From positions 1,581,501 through 1,645,500 of the forward strand of contig NZ_CP060695.1 of NCBI RefSeq assembly GCF_014352875.1: a stretch of 64,000 bases of DNA, given 5' to 3'. Below the pieces are notes generated by a model. That model was given only the letters and a program-made list of their open reading frames with translations. It searched no databases and had not been told where the DNA came from. The position numbers and the translations under genes were made by a program. Shown here in pieces: positions 1-9,353 of this stretch. This stretch comes from Polaribacter pectinis (GTDB lineage: Bacteria; Bacteroidota; Bacteroidia; Flavobacteriales; Flavobacteriaceae). Each line of letters starts with the position of its first letter. The first letter of the stretch is position 1.

Positions 1-367
1 AAAGTGGCATATTATCTTCAGAATTAATGATAATAGTAACTATTTCTCCTTCTTTCATTAAACCTGGAGTATCTAAAGCAGCTTCTAACAAACGAATTTG
101 AGTATAATCTGCCTCGTTCATAAAATGATAGAATTCTCCATCATGATATAAAAATTGAAATTTGTGAGTTTCCACACGAACATCTTCAATTTTTCTTCCT
201 GCAGGGAATGTATTATCAATTACTTTTCCGTTAGTAACACTTTTTAATTTTGTTCTTACAAATGCAGGTCCTTTTCCAGGTTTTACATGTAAAAATTCTA
301 CTATTTTATATATATCGTTATTGTATCTAATACACAATCCGTTTCTAATATCTGATGTTGTTGCCAT
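1..367 (-). CDS. efp: Elongation factor P, 3' part missing
   Basis: EF-P binds the ribosome between the P and E sites and relieves stalling at polyproline stretches. About 122 residues are visible, against a usual length near 188, because the gene runs off the left end of the window. The start MATTSDIRNG, the KOW-like first domain with the loop VKPGKGPAF (the region holding the modifiable tip residue, here a lysine) and the following OB-fold segment with DGEFYHFMN all fit the family. It is the last visible gene of the minus-strand lpxD-lpxC/fabZ-lpxA run, 31 bp after lpxA, an order I recall as common in Flavobacteriaceae. Identification is firm; only the truncation limits it. Confidence 0.95.
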   Translation of the reverse strand, partial: MATTSDIRNGLCIRYNNDIYKIVEFLHVKPGKGPAFVRTKLKSVTNGKVIDNTFPAGRKIEDVRVETHKFQFLYHDGEFYHFMNEADYTQIRLLEAALDTPGLMKEGEIVTIIINSEDNMPL

Positions 368-398
368 TTATAGTTTCTGTTTGTACTAATTATAATAA

Positions 399-1184
399 TT
401 AATTTGAATTAAAATACCCTTTCATGATTCCTCTATGTGAATCTTTTATAAATTGAATAATTTCATCTCTCTCTGGAGTTGCTTCCATTTCTGCTTCAAT
501 TATATCAATTGCTTGGGTATAATTATAGTTTTTCTGAAATAAAATTCTGTATATATTCTGAATCTCTCTAATTTTTTCGGTAGTATAACCTCTTCTTCTT
601 AAGCCTACTGAATTTATACCAACATAAGACAAAGGTTCACGTGCAGCTTTTACATATGGTGGAACATCTTTTCTAACTAAAGAACCACCAGTAACAAAAG
701 CATGTTTACCTACAGAAGCAAATTGATGTATTGCAACCATACCTGCCAAAACTACATTATCTCCAATAGTAACATGACCTGCAAGTGTAGTATTGTTTGA
801 AAAAATACAGTTGTTTCCTACAAATGAATCATGTGCAATATGACAATAAGCCATTATTAAACAATTATCTCCAATTTTGGTTTTCATTCTATCTGAGGTT
901 CCTCTGTTAATTGTAACACATTCACGTATTGTAACGTTGTCTCCAATTTCTACAGTGGTTTCTTCATCATCGAATTTTAAATCTTGAGGAATTGCAGAAA
1001 TTACAGCACCTGGAAAAATTCTACAATTTTTTCCAATTTTAGCACCTTCCATAATTGTTACATTTGATCCGATCCAAGTACCAGAACCAATTGTTACATT
1101 ATTATGAATGGTTGTAAAAGGCTCTATTACTACATTTCTAGCAATTTTTGCTTGCGGATGAACGTATGCTAATGGTTGATTCAT
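399..1184 (-). CDS. lpxA: Acyl-ACP--UDP-N-acetylglucosamine O-acyltransferase
   Basis: First step of lipid A synthesis: it transfers a 3-hydroxyacyl chain from ACP to the 3-OH of UDP-GlcNAc in the cytoplasm. The 261 residues match the family length. The first 190 residues show the hexapeptide repeats of a left-handed beta helix (IGSGTWIGSNV and similar). The HIAHD motif is present, and H118 corresponds to the catalytic His125 of the E. coli enzyme. The C-terminal helical part contains the GLRRRG segment. Start is the ATG at 1184, 3 bp after the lpxC/fabZ stop, so the two are almost certainly co-transcribed. Confidence 0.97.
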   Translation of the reverse strand: MNQPLAYVHPQAKIARNVVIEPFTTIHNNVTIGSGTWIGSNVTIMEGAKIGKNCRIFPGAVISAIPQDLKFDDEETTVEIGDNVTIRECVTINRGTSDRMKTKIGDNCLIMAYCHIAHDSFVGNNCIFSNNTTLAGHVTIGDNVVLAGMVAIHQFASVGKHAFVTGGSLVRKDVPPYVKAAREPLSYVGINSVGLRRRGYTTEKIREIQNIYRILFQKNYNYTQAIDIIEAEMEATPERDEIIQFIKDSHRGIMKGYFNSN

Positions 1185-1187
1185 ATT

Positions 1188-2579
1188 CTATTTTTTTCTT
1201 GCAATTTGTGCCATTAATTCTGCTTCTGCAACTAATTTTCCGTTTGCGTAAGCGTATGCTTGCATATGACATATTCCTCTTCTTATTGGAGTTATCAATT
1301 CACATTTAAAAATTAAAGTATCTCCTGGTAACACTTTCTGCTTAAACTTAACATTGTCCATTTTCATGAAAAAAGTTAAATAATTTTCTGGGTCTGGAAC
1401 TGTACTTAACACCAATATTCCACCACATTGCGCCATAGCTTCTACTTGTAAAACTCCTGGCATTACAGGTGCTCCTGGAAAATGACCTACAAAGAAATTT
1501 TCGTTCATTGTTACATTTTTCAATCCAACAACATGTTTGTCTGAAAGTTCTAAAATTCTATCAACCAACAAAAAAGGTGGCCTATGAGGCAAAATATCCA
1601 TAATTTGATGAATATCCATTAAAGGAGTTGCATGCAAATCATATTTAGGAACATTATTTCTTTTTTCTAGCTTTATAATTTTAGATAATTTTTTAGCAAA
1701 TTGTGTATTTATTAAATGCCCTGGTTTGTTTGCTATAACTTTTCCTTTAATTCTTATTCCTGTTAAGGCTAAGTCTCCAATAACATCTAATAGTTTATGT
1801 CTTGCAGCTTCATTTGCCCAATGCAATTCTAGATTATCTAAAATTCCGTTAGATTTCACTGTTATATTATCTTTATTAAAGGCTTTCTTTAACTTTTCCA
1901 TTGTATTTTCAGATAACTCTTTATCTACATACACAATAGCATTATTTAAATCTCCTCCTTTAATTAAATCGTTTTCTAAAAGCATTTCAATTTCATGTAA
2001 AAAACTGAAAGTTCTTGCATCTGCTATTTCTTCTTTAAAATCAGATATTTTATCTAAAGTGGCATTTTGAGTTCCTAAAATTTTAGTTCCAAAATCTACC
2101 ATTGTTGTAACTTGGTAAGAGTCTGATGGCATTAAAATAATTTCACTGCCTGTTACTTCATCTTTATAGGAAATTATTTCCTTTACAACATACTCTTCTA
2201 TTTCTGCTTCTTGTTCTTTTATTCCTGCTTTTTCTAATGCTTCAACAAAATATTTAGAAGAACCGTCCATAATTGGTGGTTCTGAAGAATCAATTTCTAT
2301 TAATAGATTATCTATATCTAAACCTACTGCTGCTGCCAAAACATGCTCTGAAGTTTGAATTTGCACTCCATTTTTCTCAAGATTTGTTCCTCTTTGAGTG
2401 TTTACAACATATTCTGCCTTGGCTTCAATTGTAGGAGCCCCTTCTAAATCTACTCTACTAAAAGCAAAACCATGATTTTCTGGTGCAGGTTTTAATGTCA
2501 TAGTTACTGTTTTACCTGTGTGTAAACCTACACCAGATAAACTAACTTCTTTTTGTATTGTTTTTTGCTTTTTACTCAT
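1188..2579 (-). CDS. lpxC/fabZ: Bifunctional UDP-3-O-acyl-GlcNAc deacetylase / 3-hydroxyacyl-ACP dehydratase
   Basis: Fusion of two enzymes. LpxC commits the cell to lipid A by deacetylating UDP-3-O-acyl-GlcNAc; FabZ dehydrates 3-hydroxyacyl-ACP in fatty acid synthesis. Residues 1-305 are LpxC: H79, H261 and D265 sit where the zinc ligands of the E. coli enzyme lie, the latter two in HKLLDVIGD. Residues 320-463 are FabZ with the hot-dog helix: H366 in HFPGAPVMPG and E380 in QVEAMAQ are the catalytic pair. The fusion is characteristic of Bacteroidota and places competing users of the 3-hydroxyacyl-ACP pool on one chain. Start is the ATG at 2579, directly abutting the lpxD stop. Confidence 0.97.
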   Translation of the reverse strand: MSKKQKTIQKEVSLSGVGLHTGKTVTMTLKPAPENHGFAFSRVDLEGAPTIEAKAEYVVNTQRGTNLEKNGVQIQTSEHVLAAAVGLDIDNLLIEIDSSEPPIMDGSSKYFVEALEKAGIKEQEAEIEEYVVKEIISYKDEVTGSEIILMPSDSYQVTTMVDFGTKILGTQNATLDKISDFKEEIADARTFSFLHEIEMLLENDLIKGGDLNNAIVYVDKELSENTMEKLKKAFNKDNITVKSNGILDNLELHWANEAARHKLLDVIGDLALTGIRIKGKVIANKPGHLINTQFAKKLSKIIKLEKRNNVPKYDLHATPLMDIHQIMDILPHRPPFLLVDRILELSDKHVVGLKNVTMNENFFVGHFPGAPVMPGVLQVEAMAQCGGILVLSTVPDPENYLTFFMKMDNVKFKQKVLPGDTLIFKCELITPIRRGICHMQAYAYANGKLVAEAELMAQIARKK

Positions 2580-3614
2580 TTATAATTCTTTTTGAGTATT
2601 CAACTCTTTTTCTAAATTATTTATTTTTGAAACTATTTTTGGTAAATTTCTAAAGTAAACTGAACTTCTATTATAGTCTAAAACTTTAAAAGCAGGTGTA
2701 CCACTTACTATTTCGTTTTCTTTTATGTTTTTTGAGATACCAGATTGTGCCAAAATCTTAACATTATTACCAATTGTTAGATGACCAGCAAAACCTACTT
2801 GCCCACCAATCATACAGTTTTTACCAATTTTAGTAGACCCTGCAATTCCTGTTTGCGCAGCAATAACGGTGTTTTCGCCAATTTCTACATTATGCGCAAT
2901 TTGTATTTGATTGTCTAATTTAACACCTTTTCTTATAATAGTAGACCCCATTGTGGCTCTATCTATTGTAGATGCAGAACCTATATCTACATTATCTTCA
3001 ATAATAACATTTCCTATCTGCGGAATTGCTTTATATTCTCCTTTTTCATTAGGTGCAAAACCAAAACCATCTGCACCGATTACAGTACCAGAATGGATTT
3101 TGCAGTTTTTCCCAATTATTGTTTCTGAATAAATCTTAACACCAGAAAAAATAATACTATCATCTCCAATTACCGAATTATCACCAATATAAGAATTAGG
3201 ATAAACTTTTACATTTTCTCCAATTTTTACATTTTCTCCAATATATGCAAACGCTCCAATATATTCATTTTCTCCAATTTTTGCAGTATCTGAAATAAAA
3301 TGAGGTGCTTCTCTTCCTTGTTTATTGTTCTTAACTTCGTTGTAAACTTCTAATAACTTAGAAAAAGATTTGTATGCATTTTCTACCTTAATAAGTGTAG
3401 TGCTAATTTCTTTCTCTAGCTTAAAACTCTTATTAACAATAGCTACAGAAGCATTTGTAGTATATAAAAATGAATTGTATTTTGGATTGGATAAAAAAGT
3501 TAATGAACCTTTTTCTCCTTCTTCAATTTTAGAAAGTTTAGAAACTTCTTCTTCTGGGTTTCCTACAACATCTCCTTCTAAAATGTCTGCTATTTGTTGT
3601 GCTGTAAATTTCAT
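2580..3614 (-). CDS. lpxD: UDP-3-O-acylglucosamine N-acyltransferase
   Basis: Third step of lipid A synthesis: N-acylation of UDP-3-O-acyl-glucosamine. It has an N-terminal uridine-binding domain (about residues 1-100), then hexapeptide repeats of a left-handed beta helix (about 105-300). IAHNVEIG holds the expected catalytic histidine. A short helical tail ends the protein. A TTG nine bases upstream (3623) could extend it, but the ATG at 3614, giving MKFTAQQIADILEG, matches the usual family start and is preferred. It precedes lpxC/fabZ with no gap. Confidence 0.95.
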   Translation of the reverse strand: MKFTAQQIADILEGDVVGNPEEEVSKLSKIEEGEKGSLTFLSNPKYNSFLYTTNASVAIVNKSFKLEKEISTTLIKVENAYKSFSKLLEVYNEVKNNKQGREAPHFISDTAKIGENEYIGAFAYIGENVKIGENVKVYPNSYIGDNSVIGDDSIIFSGVKIYSETIIGKNCKIHSGTVIGADGFGFAPNEKGEYKAIPQIGNVIIEDNVDIGSASTIDRATMGSTIIRKGVKLDNQIQIAHNVEIGENTVIAAQTGIAGSTKIGKNCMIGGQVGFAGHLTIGNNVKILAQSGISKNIKENEIVSGTPAFKVLDYNRSSVYFRNLPKIVSKINNLEKELNTQKEL

Positions 3615-3659
3615 TAATCGCAAAAATATAAAAATTATAGGGATTTGGCTAATATCATC

Positions 3660-4934
3660 TTACTTTGGGTAACAAATAAAATGTTTTATAACAGGATTGG
3701 TTAGTGCCTGTAGATTTAATTGATCTGATGCTTTAGAAATATCTTTTAACTTTCCTTTTTTATTTAAAATATAAATAGGTGCTTTTAAATTATATGCCTG
3801 ATTTTTTATTTCTTGATGAAAAACAAAATAATCTACTTCTGTTTCTTTAATGTTTAACTTTTTAATTGCCTTTTCTCTTTTTTTCTGAATATAACTTTCT
3901 GTAAAGTTTTCTTGTTGAATTTCTATACGCAATAAGTTTCTATCCACAATCATTTTAGATAAAAGTGATAATACTTCATCTTTATGATACACCCATTCCT
4001 TAATTGCAGACAAAACATCATAATCATCTAATTTAGAAAACATTTCTAAAGTTTTCTCTGTAAAATTCTGTTTATTAATTTGATTGTATAAAAAATAATG
4101 CAAAGCAGAACTTGCATAAAGCTCAACTCCTTTTTCTGCTAACTCTTTTGCTCTTCTTAAAACATTAACCAAAATGTTTTCTGCAACTAAACCAGTTTTA
4201 TGTAAATACACTTGCCAATACATTAATCTTCTGGCAATTAAAAACTTTTCTACAGAGTAAATTCCTTTTTGCTCAATAACTAACTCATCATCTTTAACAT
4301 TCATCATAGCAATTAATCTGTCTGATGAAATATTACCTTCTGTTACTCCTGTATAAAAACTATCTCTTTTTAAATAGTCTAACCTATCAATATCTAACTG
4401 ACTAGAAATTAGCTGATATAAAAATTTTCGTGAATTTTTTCCTTCAAAAATTTCGATTGCTAACGTTAATTCTCCATTAAATTCTTCATTTAATTTCTTC
4501 ATAAACTTTAAAGAAATTTCTTCATGAGAAATACCACTAACTATACTATTTTCTAATGCATGTGAAAATGCACCATGTCCAATATCGTGTAACAAAATTG
4601 CAATACACAAAGCGTTTTCTTCTTCTTTAGATATAGCTACTTGTTTAAAACGCAATACACCTATAGCTTTTTGCATTAAATGCATACAACCAATAGCATG
4701 ATGAAAACGAGTATGATTTGCCCCAGGATACACCAAGTTAGAAAATCCCATTTGTGTTATTCTTCTTAAACGCTGAAAATAAGGATGTTCTATAATATCA
4801 AAAATTAACGAATTTGGTATCTGTATAAATCCATAAATAGGATCGTTTAATATTTTAAGTTTGTTGGGTGTTTTTTTATTCAAAAGGTTAAATTTTTTCA
4901 ATCTATAACTGCAAAGTACAATATTTCTAGACAT
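3660..4934 (-). CDS. HD-superfamily phosphohydrolase
   Basis: Metal-dependent phosphohydrolase of the HD superfamily, similar to dNTPase/SAMHD1-type proteins; the substrate cannot be told from sequence. The core runs from NDPIYGFIQIP. Metal ligands are seen in FHHAIGCMHLM and LLHDIGHGAFSHALE, with a further conserved aspartate in QLDIDRLDYLKRD. It is about 400-424 residues. The ATG at 4934 leaves an unusual lysine- and leucine-rich leader before the conserved core; a TTG at 4883 is a plausible alternative start. It lies 45 bp upstream of lpxD on the same strand and probably heads that operon. Confidence 0.85.
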   Translation of the reverse strand: MSRNIVLCSYRLKKFNLLNKKTPNKLKILNDPIYGFIQIPNSLIFDIIEHPYFQRLRRITQMGFSNLVYPGANHTRFHHAIGCMHLMQKAIGVLRFKQVAISKEEENALCIAILLHDIGHGAFSHALENSIVSGISHEEISLKFMKKLNEEFNGELTLAIEIFEGKNSRKFLYQLISSQLDIDRLDYLKRDSFYTGVTEGNISSDRLIAMMNVKDDELVIEQKGIYSVEKFLIARRLMYWQVYLHKTGLVAENILVNVLRRAKELAEKGVELYASSALHYFLYNQINKQNFTEKTLEMFSKLDDYDVLSAIKEWVYHKDEVLSLLSKMIVDRNLLRIEIQQENFTESYIQKKREKAIKKLNIKETEVDYFVFHQEIKNQAYNLKAPIYILNKKGKLKDISKASDQLNLQALTNPVIKHFICYPK

Positions 4935-5080
4935 GAAATCGTAAAATTAAAATAGAAATTTATGCCTTAAAATAATAATTAATGAATTTGTTATAAAATT
5001 GGCAATATTTTATCATTTTAAAATCATTAAAAAAATAACAAAACCCTAATTTTAACGTTAAGAAATAAAACAAAATAAAT

Positions 5081-6625
5081 ATGAGTATACAAATTCTATG
5101 GGTTGATGATGAAATTGAATTATTAAAACCACATATTTTATTTTTAGAACGTAAAGATTACAAAGTTACAACTTGTACAAATGGTGCAGATGCCATTAAT
5201 TTAGTTGATGAAACAAATTTTGATATTGTTTTTTTAGATGAAAACATGCCAGGTTTAACTGGTTTAGAAACACTTTCTGAAATTAAACAAAAACAAGCCA
5301 ACTTGCCCGTGGTTATGATTACCAAGAGTGAAGAGGAATATATTATGGAGGAAGCAATTGGTTCGAAAATTGCAGATTATTTAATTAAGCCAGTAAATCC
5401 GAATCAGATTTTGTTGAGTTTAAAGAAAAATTTAGACCACTCTCGTTTGGTTTCCGAAAAAACAACTTCTAATTACCAACAAGAATTTAGAAAAATTTCT
5501 ATGGATTTAGGTATGGTAAATTCTTATGAAGATTGGATTGAATTGTATAAAAAACTAATTCATTGGGAATTGGAGCTTGAAAACATAAGCGATCCTGGAA
5601 TGTTGGGTATTCTTGAAAGTCAGAAACAAGAAGCAAATTCGCAATTTTTTAAATTCATCAAGAAAAATTATGAAGATTTTTTAACTGCTCATGACAAACC
5701 TACATTTTCGCATACTTTATTTAAAGATTATGTCGTTCCAGAATTAAAAAAAGACCAAGGTGTTTTATGGGTTGTGATTGATAATTTACGTTACGACCAA
5801 TACAGAATATTAGAGCCGTTAATTAACAATCATTATAAAAAGGACGAAGAATACACGTATTTTTCTATTCTGCCAACTGCAACTCAATATGCTAGAAATG
5901 CCATTTTTTCTGGATTAATGCCTTCAGAAATGGAAAAAAGACATCCTAATTATTGGAAAAATGACACCGATGAAGGTGGAATGAATTTGTTTGAAAACGA
6001 GTTTTTAACGGCTCAAATAAAACGTTTGGGCTTAGATATTAAACATGAATATTATAAAATTTCTTCTTTAAAAGACGGAAAAGAATTAGCCGATAATTAC
6101 AACGGAACAAAACAAAACGATTTAACTGCAGTCGTTTATAATTTTGTAGATATTCTTTCTCATTCTAAAACAGAAATGGAGGTTATTAAAGAATTGGCTG
6201 GAGATGACAAAGCATATAGAAGTTTAACCTTAAGTTGGTTTAAAAATTCGCCACTTTTTGAAATCATTCAAAAAGCACAAAGTTTAGGTCAAAAATTAAT
6301 TATTACAACCGACCACGGAACCATTAATTGTAAACATCCAACAAAAGTAATTGGCGATAAAAATATCAGTTCTAATTTACGTTACAAAACAGGTAGAAGT
6401 CTATCTTACGAAGAGAAGGATGTATATGCAGTAAGAAACCCGAAAGATATTTTCTTACCAACTGTAGCTATGAACAGTCCGTTTATTTTCGCAAAAGAAG
6501 ATTTATTTTTTGCATACCCAAATAACTTTAATCACTTTGTAAAGTATTTTAAAAATACATATCAACATGGTGGTGTTTCTTTGGAAGAAGTTATCATTCC
6601 CTGTGCTGTTTATAGTCCTAAATAG
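5081..6625 (+). CDS. porX: PorX: response regulator with PglZ phosphatase-like effector domain
   Basis: Regulator of the type IX secretion system in Bacteroidota. Residues 1-120 are a CheY-like receiver: acidic pair in WVDDE, phospho-acceptor D53 in FLDENMPG, conserved lysine in YLIKP. Residues about 200-514 are a PglZ/alkaline-phosphatase-fold domain, with metal-site motifs in VVIDNLRYDQYR and ITTDHGTINCKHP. Length (514) matches known PorX, whose effector domain has been reported to hydrolyse nucleotides. It stands alone; its partner PorY is not in the window. Three T9SS cargo genes elsewhere in the window (DUF4114, FG-GAP and choice-of-anchor V proteins) are consistent with an active T9SS. 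Confidence 0.93.
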   Translation: MSIQILWVDDEIELLKPHILFLERKDYKVTTCTNGADAINLVDETNFDIVFLDENMPGLTGLETLSEIKQKQANLPVVMITKSEEEYIMEEAIGSKIADYLIKPVNPNQILLSLKKNLDHSRLVSEKTTSNYQQEFRKISMDLGMVNSYEDWIELYKKLIHWELELENISDPGMLGILESQKQEANSQFFKFIKKNYEDFLTAHDKPTFSHTLFKDYVVPELKKDQGVLWVVIDNLRYDQYRILEPLINNHYKKDEEYTYFSILPTATQYARNAIFSGLMPSEMEKRHPNYWKNDTDEGGMNLFENEFLTAQIKRLGLDIKHEYYKISSLKDGKELADNYNGTKQNDLTAVVYNFVDILSHSKTEMEVIKELAGDDKAYRSLTLSWFKNSPLFEIIQKAQSLGQKLIITTDHGTINCKHPTKVIGDKNISSNLRYKTGRSLSYEEKDVYAVRNPKDIFLPTVAMNSPFIFAKEDLFFAYPNNFNHFVKYFKNTYQHGGVSLEEVIIPCAVYSPK

Positions 6626-6687
6626 TTTTTAATATTTTAGTGTTTTCCATAATAGAAATCGAAAAACAATAAAAATCTAATAAAATT

Positions 6688-6720
6688 AAACCTTACTAGT
6701 ATTAAAAACTTGTGAGGTTT
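6688..6720 (+). terminator. Probable terminator after porX
   Basis: The arms AAACCTTAC and GTGAGGTTT (one U-G wobble) can pair across a 15-base loop, followed by GTTATTTTTG. The loop is long and the T tract doubles as the tsaE promoter, so this is tentative. Confidence 0.45.
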
Positions 6721-6722
6721 GT

Positions 6723-6730
6723 TATTTTTG
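6723..6730 (+). promoter_or_regulatory. -7 box of tsaE, directly before the start codon
   Basis: TATTTTTG is a perfect match to the Bacteroidota -7 consensus TAnnTTTG. Only four bases separate it from the tsaE ATG at 6735, so transcription should begin at or within a base or two of the start codon, giving a leaderless message. No strong -33 element is evident. Confidence 0.6.
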
Positions 6731-6734
6731 TATT

Positions 6735-7142
6735 ATGAATAAAAACTATTCTTTAGAAAATTTACAGGAAGTTGCAAAAGAAATTATTGCATCTGTAAAA
6801 AATAAAACATTATTGTTTTACGGACAAATGGGTGTTGGTAAAACAACGCTTATTAAAGAAATCTGCAGAGAATTAGGTGTTTTAGACAATATCTCCTCAC
6901 CTACTTTTTCTTTGGTAAATGAATACCAAACTTCAGAAAATAACAAAGTTTTTCATTTCGATTTTTATAGAATTGAAGATGAAAATGAAGCATTAGATAT
7001 GGGAATTGAAGATTATCTATACAATAATGATTGGTGTTTAATTGAATGGCCAGAAAATGTCGAAAATTTATTACCTTTAGAATCTGTTGCAATTCATTTA
7101 TCTACATTAGAAAACGGACAACGTAACATTCAACTTAAATAA
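6735..7142 (+). CDS. tsaE: tRNA threonylcarbamoyladenosine biosynthesis ATPase TsaE
   Basis: ATPase required, with TsaB, TsaC and TsaD, to make the t6A modification at position 37 of ANN-decoding tRNAs. The 135 residues are the usual short length. Walker A is GQMGVGKTTLIKEI (about residues 30-43), followed by the family motif SSPTFSLVNEY and then FHFDFYRI and WCLIEWPEN. It is followed after 7 bp by the alanine dehydrogenase-like gene on the same strand, so the two are probably one operon. Confidence 0.94.
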   Translation: MNKNYSLENLQEVAKEIIASVKNKTLLFYGQMGVGKTTLIKEICRELGVLDNISSPTFSLVNEYQTSENNKVFHFDFYRIEDENEALDMGIEDYLYNNDWCLIEWPENVENLLPLESVAIHLSTLENGQRNIQLK

Positions 7143-7149
7143 CCAAAAT

Positions 7150-8346
7150 ATGAGTTCATTTTCTCCATTTAGTAAAGAAGAGCTAATTCCTCAGGAAGAG
7201 ATGTTAGAGATTAAAAAGCAAAAAGGAGAATTGTTTATTGGGTTACCAAAAGAAACACAATTAAGTGAAAAAAGAGTTTGTTTAACGCCAGATGCCGTTG
7301 GCGCTTTAACTGCTAATGGTCATAGAATTGTTATTGAAACTGGTGCTGGTGATGGCGCAAACTTTACCGATAAAGAATATTCTGAAGCTGGTGCAAAAAT
7401 ATCTTACAATGTAGAAGAAGCTTTTAAGTGCAATATTGTCTTAAAAGTGGCTCCTCCTACTGAAAATGAAATCGAGTTTATAAACCCGAATGCCATTTTA
7501 ATTTCTTCTTTGCAACTAAAAACACAGTCAAAAAAATATTTCGAATGTTTATCTAAGAAAAAAATTACTGCAATTGCTTTCGATTATATTAAAGATGAAC
7601 ATGATTCTTACCCAATTGTAAAATCGTTAAGTGAAATTGCAGGAACTGCATCCATTTTAATTGCTGGCGAATTAATGAGTGGTGTTAATAAAGGAAATGG
7701 GTTATTATTTGGAAATATTGGTGGTGTTCCACCAACAAGTGTTGTTATTTTTGGAGCAGGAACTGTGGGAGAATATGCTGCAAGAACAGCTATTGGCTTG
7801 GGTGCAAGAGTTAAGGTTTTTGACAATTCAATTAGTAAATTAAGAAAGTTACAAGATTGTTTACACGCACCTATTTACACTTCTACTATTCAGCCCAAAT
7901 CGGTTTTAAAAGCATTAATGCGTTGTGACGTTGCCATTGGAGCGATTAGAGGAAAAAATAGATCTCCAATTTGTGCCACAGAAGAAATGATTGAAAAAAT
8001 GAAAGAAGGCGCTGTTGTTGTTGATGTTAGTATTGATAGAGGTGGTTGCTTTGAATCTTCAAATGTTACTACACATAAAACGCCAACTTTTGTAAAACAC
8101 GGTGTAATTCACTATTGTGTGCCAAATATTCCTGCGCGTTATGCAAGAACAGCTTCTGTATCTATTAGTAATATTTTTACTCCATATTTACTAAACATCG
8201 CCGAAGAAGGCGGCTTCGAAAACACGGCTCGATTTGATAAAAGTCTACGAAACGGAATGTATTTTTATCATGGAATTCTTACAAATAAAACGGTTGCAGA
8301 TTGGTTCGATTTGCCATTTAGAGATATTAATTTGTTGATTTTATAA
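7150..8346 (+). CDS. Alanine dehydrogenase / pyridine nucleotide transhydrogenase-family protein
   Basis: AlaDH/PntA-fold protein of 398 residues. It has an N-terminal extension of about 28 residues, then IGLPKETQLSEKRVCLTPDAV (catalytic-domain start), the nucleotide-binding GAGTVGEYAARTAIGLGA around residue 200, and the conserved DVSIDRGGCFE. NAD-linked oxidative deamination of L-alanine is the family reaction. This copy differs strongly from the 366-residue Ald at 36-37 kb (MKVGIPKEIKNNESRVG), which looks like the canonical enzyme, so substrate or role may differ here. It is close behind tsaE, a neighbourhood I recall from other Flavobacteriaceae. Confidence 0.82.
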   Translation: MSSFSPFSKEELIPQEEMLEIKKQKGELFIGLPKETQLSEKRVCLTPDAVGALTANGHRIVIETGAGDGANFTDKEYSEAGAKISYNVEEAFKCNIVLKVAPPTENEIEFINPNAILISSLQLKTQSKKYFECLSKKKITAIAFDYIKDEHDSYPIVKSLSEIAGTASILIAGELMSGVNKGNGLLFGNIGGVPPTSVVIFGAGTVGEYAARTAIGLGARVKVFDNSISKLRKLQDCLHAPIYTSTIQPKSVLKALMRCDVAIGAIRGKNRSPICATEEMIEKMKEGAVVVDVSIDRGGCFESSNVTTHKTPTFVKHGVIHYCVPNIPARYARTASVSISNIFTPYLLNIAEEGGFENTARFDKSLRNGMYFYHGILTNKTVADWFDLPFRDINLLIL

Positions 8347-8369
8347 GTGGTTATTTATCATTAAAAAAC

Positions 8370-8377
8370 TAACTTTG
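8370..8377 (+). promoter_or_regulatory. -7 box upstream of the DUF4258-like gene
   Basis: TAACTTTG matches TAnnTTTG exactly and lies 17 bp before the ATG at 8395. No convincing -33 box is seen at the usual distance. Confidence 0.5.
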
Positions 8378-8394
8378 CAGTTCAAAATTCCACA

Positions 8395-8763
8395 ATGCTC
8401 GTAAAAAGAATTTTTTATTATTTAATAGGTTTAGCTCTAGGTTCCATAGGTGTTTATTTTTTCTGGCAAAAGAAAAATGCTACTTTCGATTATGGAATGG
8501 ATGCAAGAACATTAAAAACTATTAGAATTAAACATCGTATTTTTTCTGATGTTGCAAAATATTCTATGCAAAAAAATGAAATAGATACTGCAAAAATTTC
8601 TACTATTTTGCGTTTAGGAGATGTAGATTTTGGTAAAGGAAAACCAAGACAAAAACCTTGTGGTGAATATTATGTTACAGGAAGAGACAGCTTAAAAAAC
8701 GTGCATTTATACATTAAACGTTGTGATTCTACATCAACTATAGAAAAAGTAATTGTAGATTAA
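8395..8763 (+). CDS. Small membrane-anchored protein, DUF4258-like
   Basis: A 122-residue protein of unknown function. Residues 4-23 are one hydrophobic segment (IFYYLIGLALGSIGVYFFW), followed by a soluble domain of about 85 residues with GKGKPRQKPCGEYYVTG, which resembles DUF4258. An inner-membrane anchor with a periplasmic or cytoplasmic domain is likely; orientation cannot be fixed. The 3' end overlaps the convergent DUF1801 gene by 4 bp, so the two transcripts must read into one another. Confidence 0.65.
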   Translation: MLVKRIFYYLIGLALGSIGVYFFWQKKNATFDYGMDARTLKTIRIKHRIFSDVAKYSMQKNEIDTAKISTILRLGDVDFGKGKPRQKPCGEYYVTGRDSLKNVHLYIKRCDSTSTIEKVIVD

Positions 8764-9353
8764 CAATTCTTATATTTATCATGTAATCCTGTTCCTTTTA
8801 AAATCATTGGAATAATTTTCTGTAATCTTCTTAAACGTGTTTCTTCTCTTTTAGCTTCAGAAATATAATTAGCGTATTCTCTTTTACAACTATTAGAAAA
8901 TGTTTCGAATTTTTCTTTGAAATTATTATTAGAATCTAATTCTTGTTGTAATTCAGCTGGAATTACCAACTCTTTTTTAGCTCTGTCTGGCTTTATTTCT
9001 TTGCCTAACTTTACGTTTTCAATTGCTTCTAAAACGTATTCTTTTATTAAATCTTTATCAATTTCTTCTAATGAAGAAAAACGCCATTGCAACATTGCTT
9101 TTGTTTTTCCTTCTTGTGCGTTTATAAATACTTTCTTCTTGTCTTTTAATAATGCTCCTTGAAAAAACCACAAACCACAATAACTTCTAAAAGCAGCCAA
9201 ACCAACAATGTTTTTACCTTGATAAACATAGGTTGGAGCTCCCCATTTTATAGTTTCCTCCACTGGTAAATCAGTAAAAACAGCACGTAAAGTTTCTAAT
9301 TCTTTTCGCCATTTTTCTTTTTTACTGATATATTCTTCAATTTTCGGGTTCAT
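8760..9353 (-). CDS. YdeI/DUF1801-family protein
   Basis: A 197-residue cytoplasmic protein. Residues 10-115 fit the DUF1801 fold (EETIKWGAPTYVYQGKNIVG, GLWFFQGALLKD), and the C-terminal part (KPDRAKKELVIPAELQQEL, then SKREYANYISEAKREETRLRR) fits the YdeI/OmpD-associated extension. No enzymatic activity is established for this family as far as I know. It follows trmH with a one-base overlap and is probably translated from the same message. Confidence 0.75.
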   Translation of the reverse strand: MNPKIEEYISKKEKWRKELETLRAVFTDLPVEETIKWGAPTYVYQGKNIVGLAAFRSYCGLWFFQGALLKDKKKVFINAQEGKTKAMLQWRFSSLEEIDKDLIKEYVLEAIENVKLGKEIKPDRAKKELVIPAELQQELDSNNNFKEKFETFSNSCKREYANYISEAKREETRLRRLQKIIPMILKGTGLHDKYKNC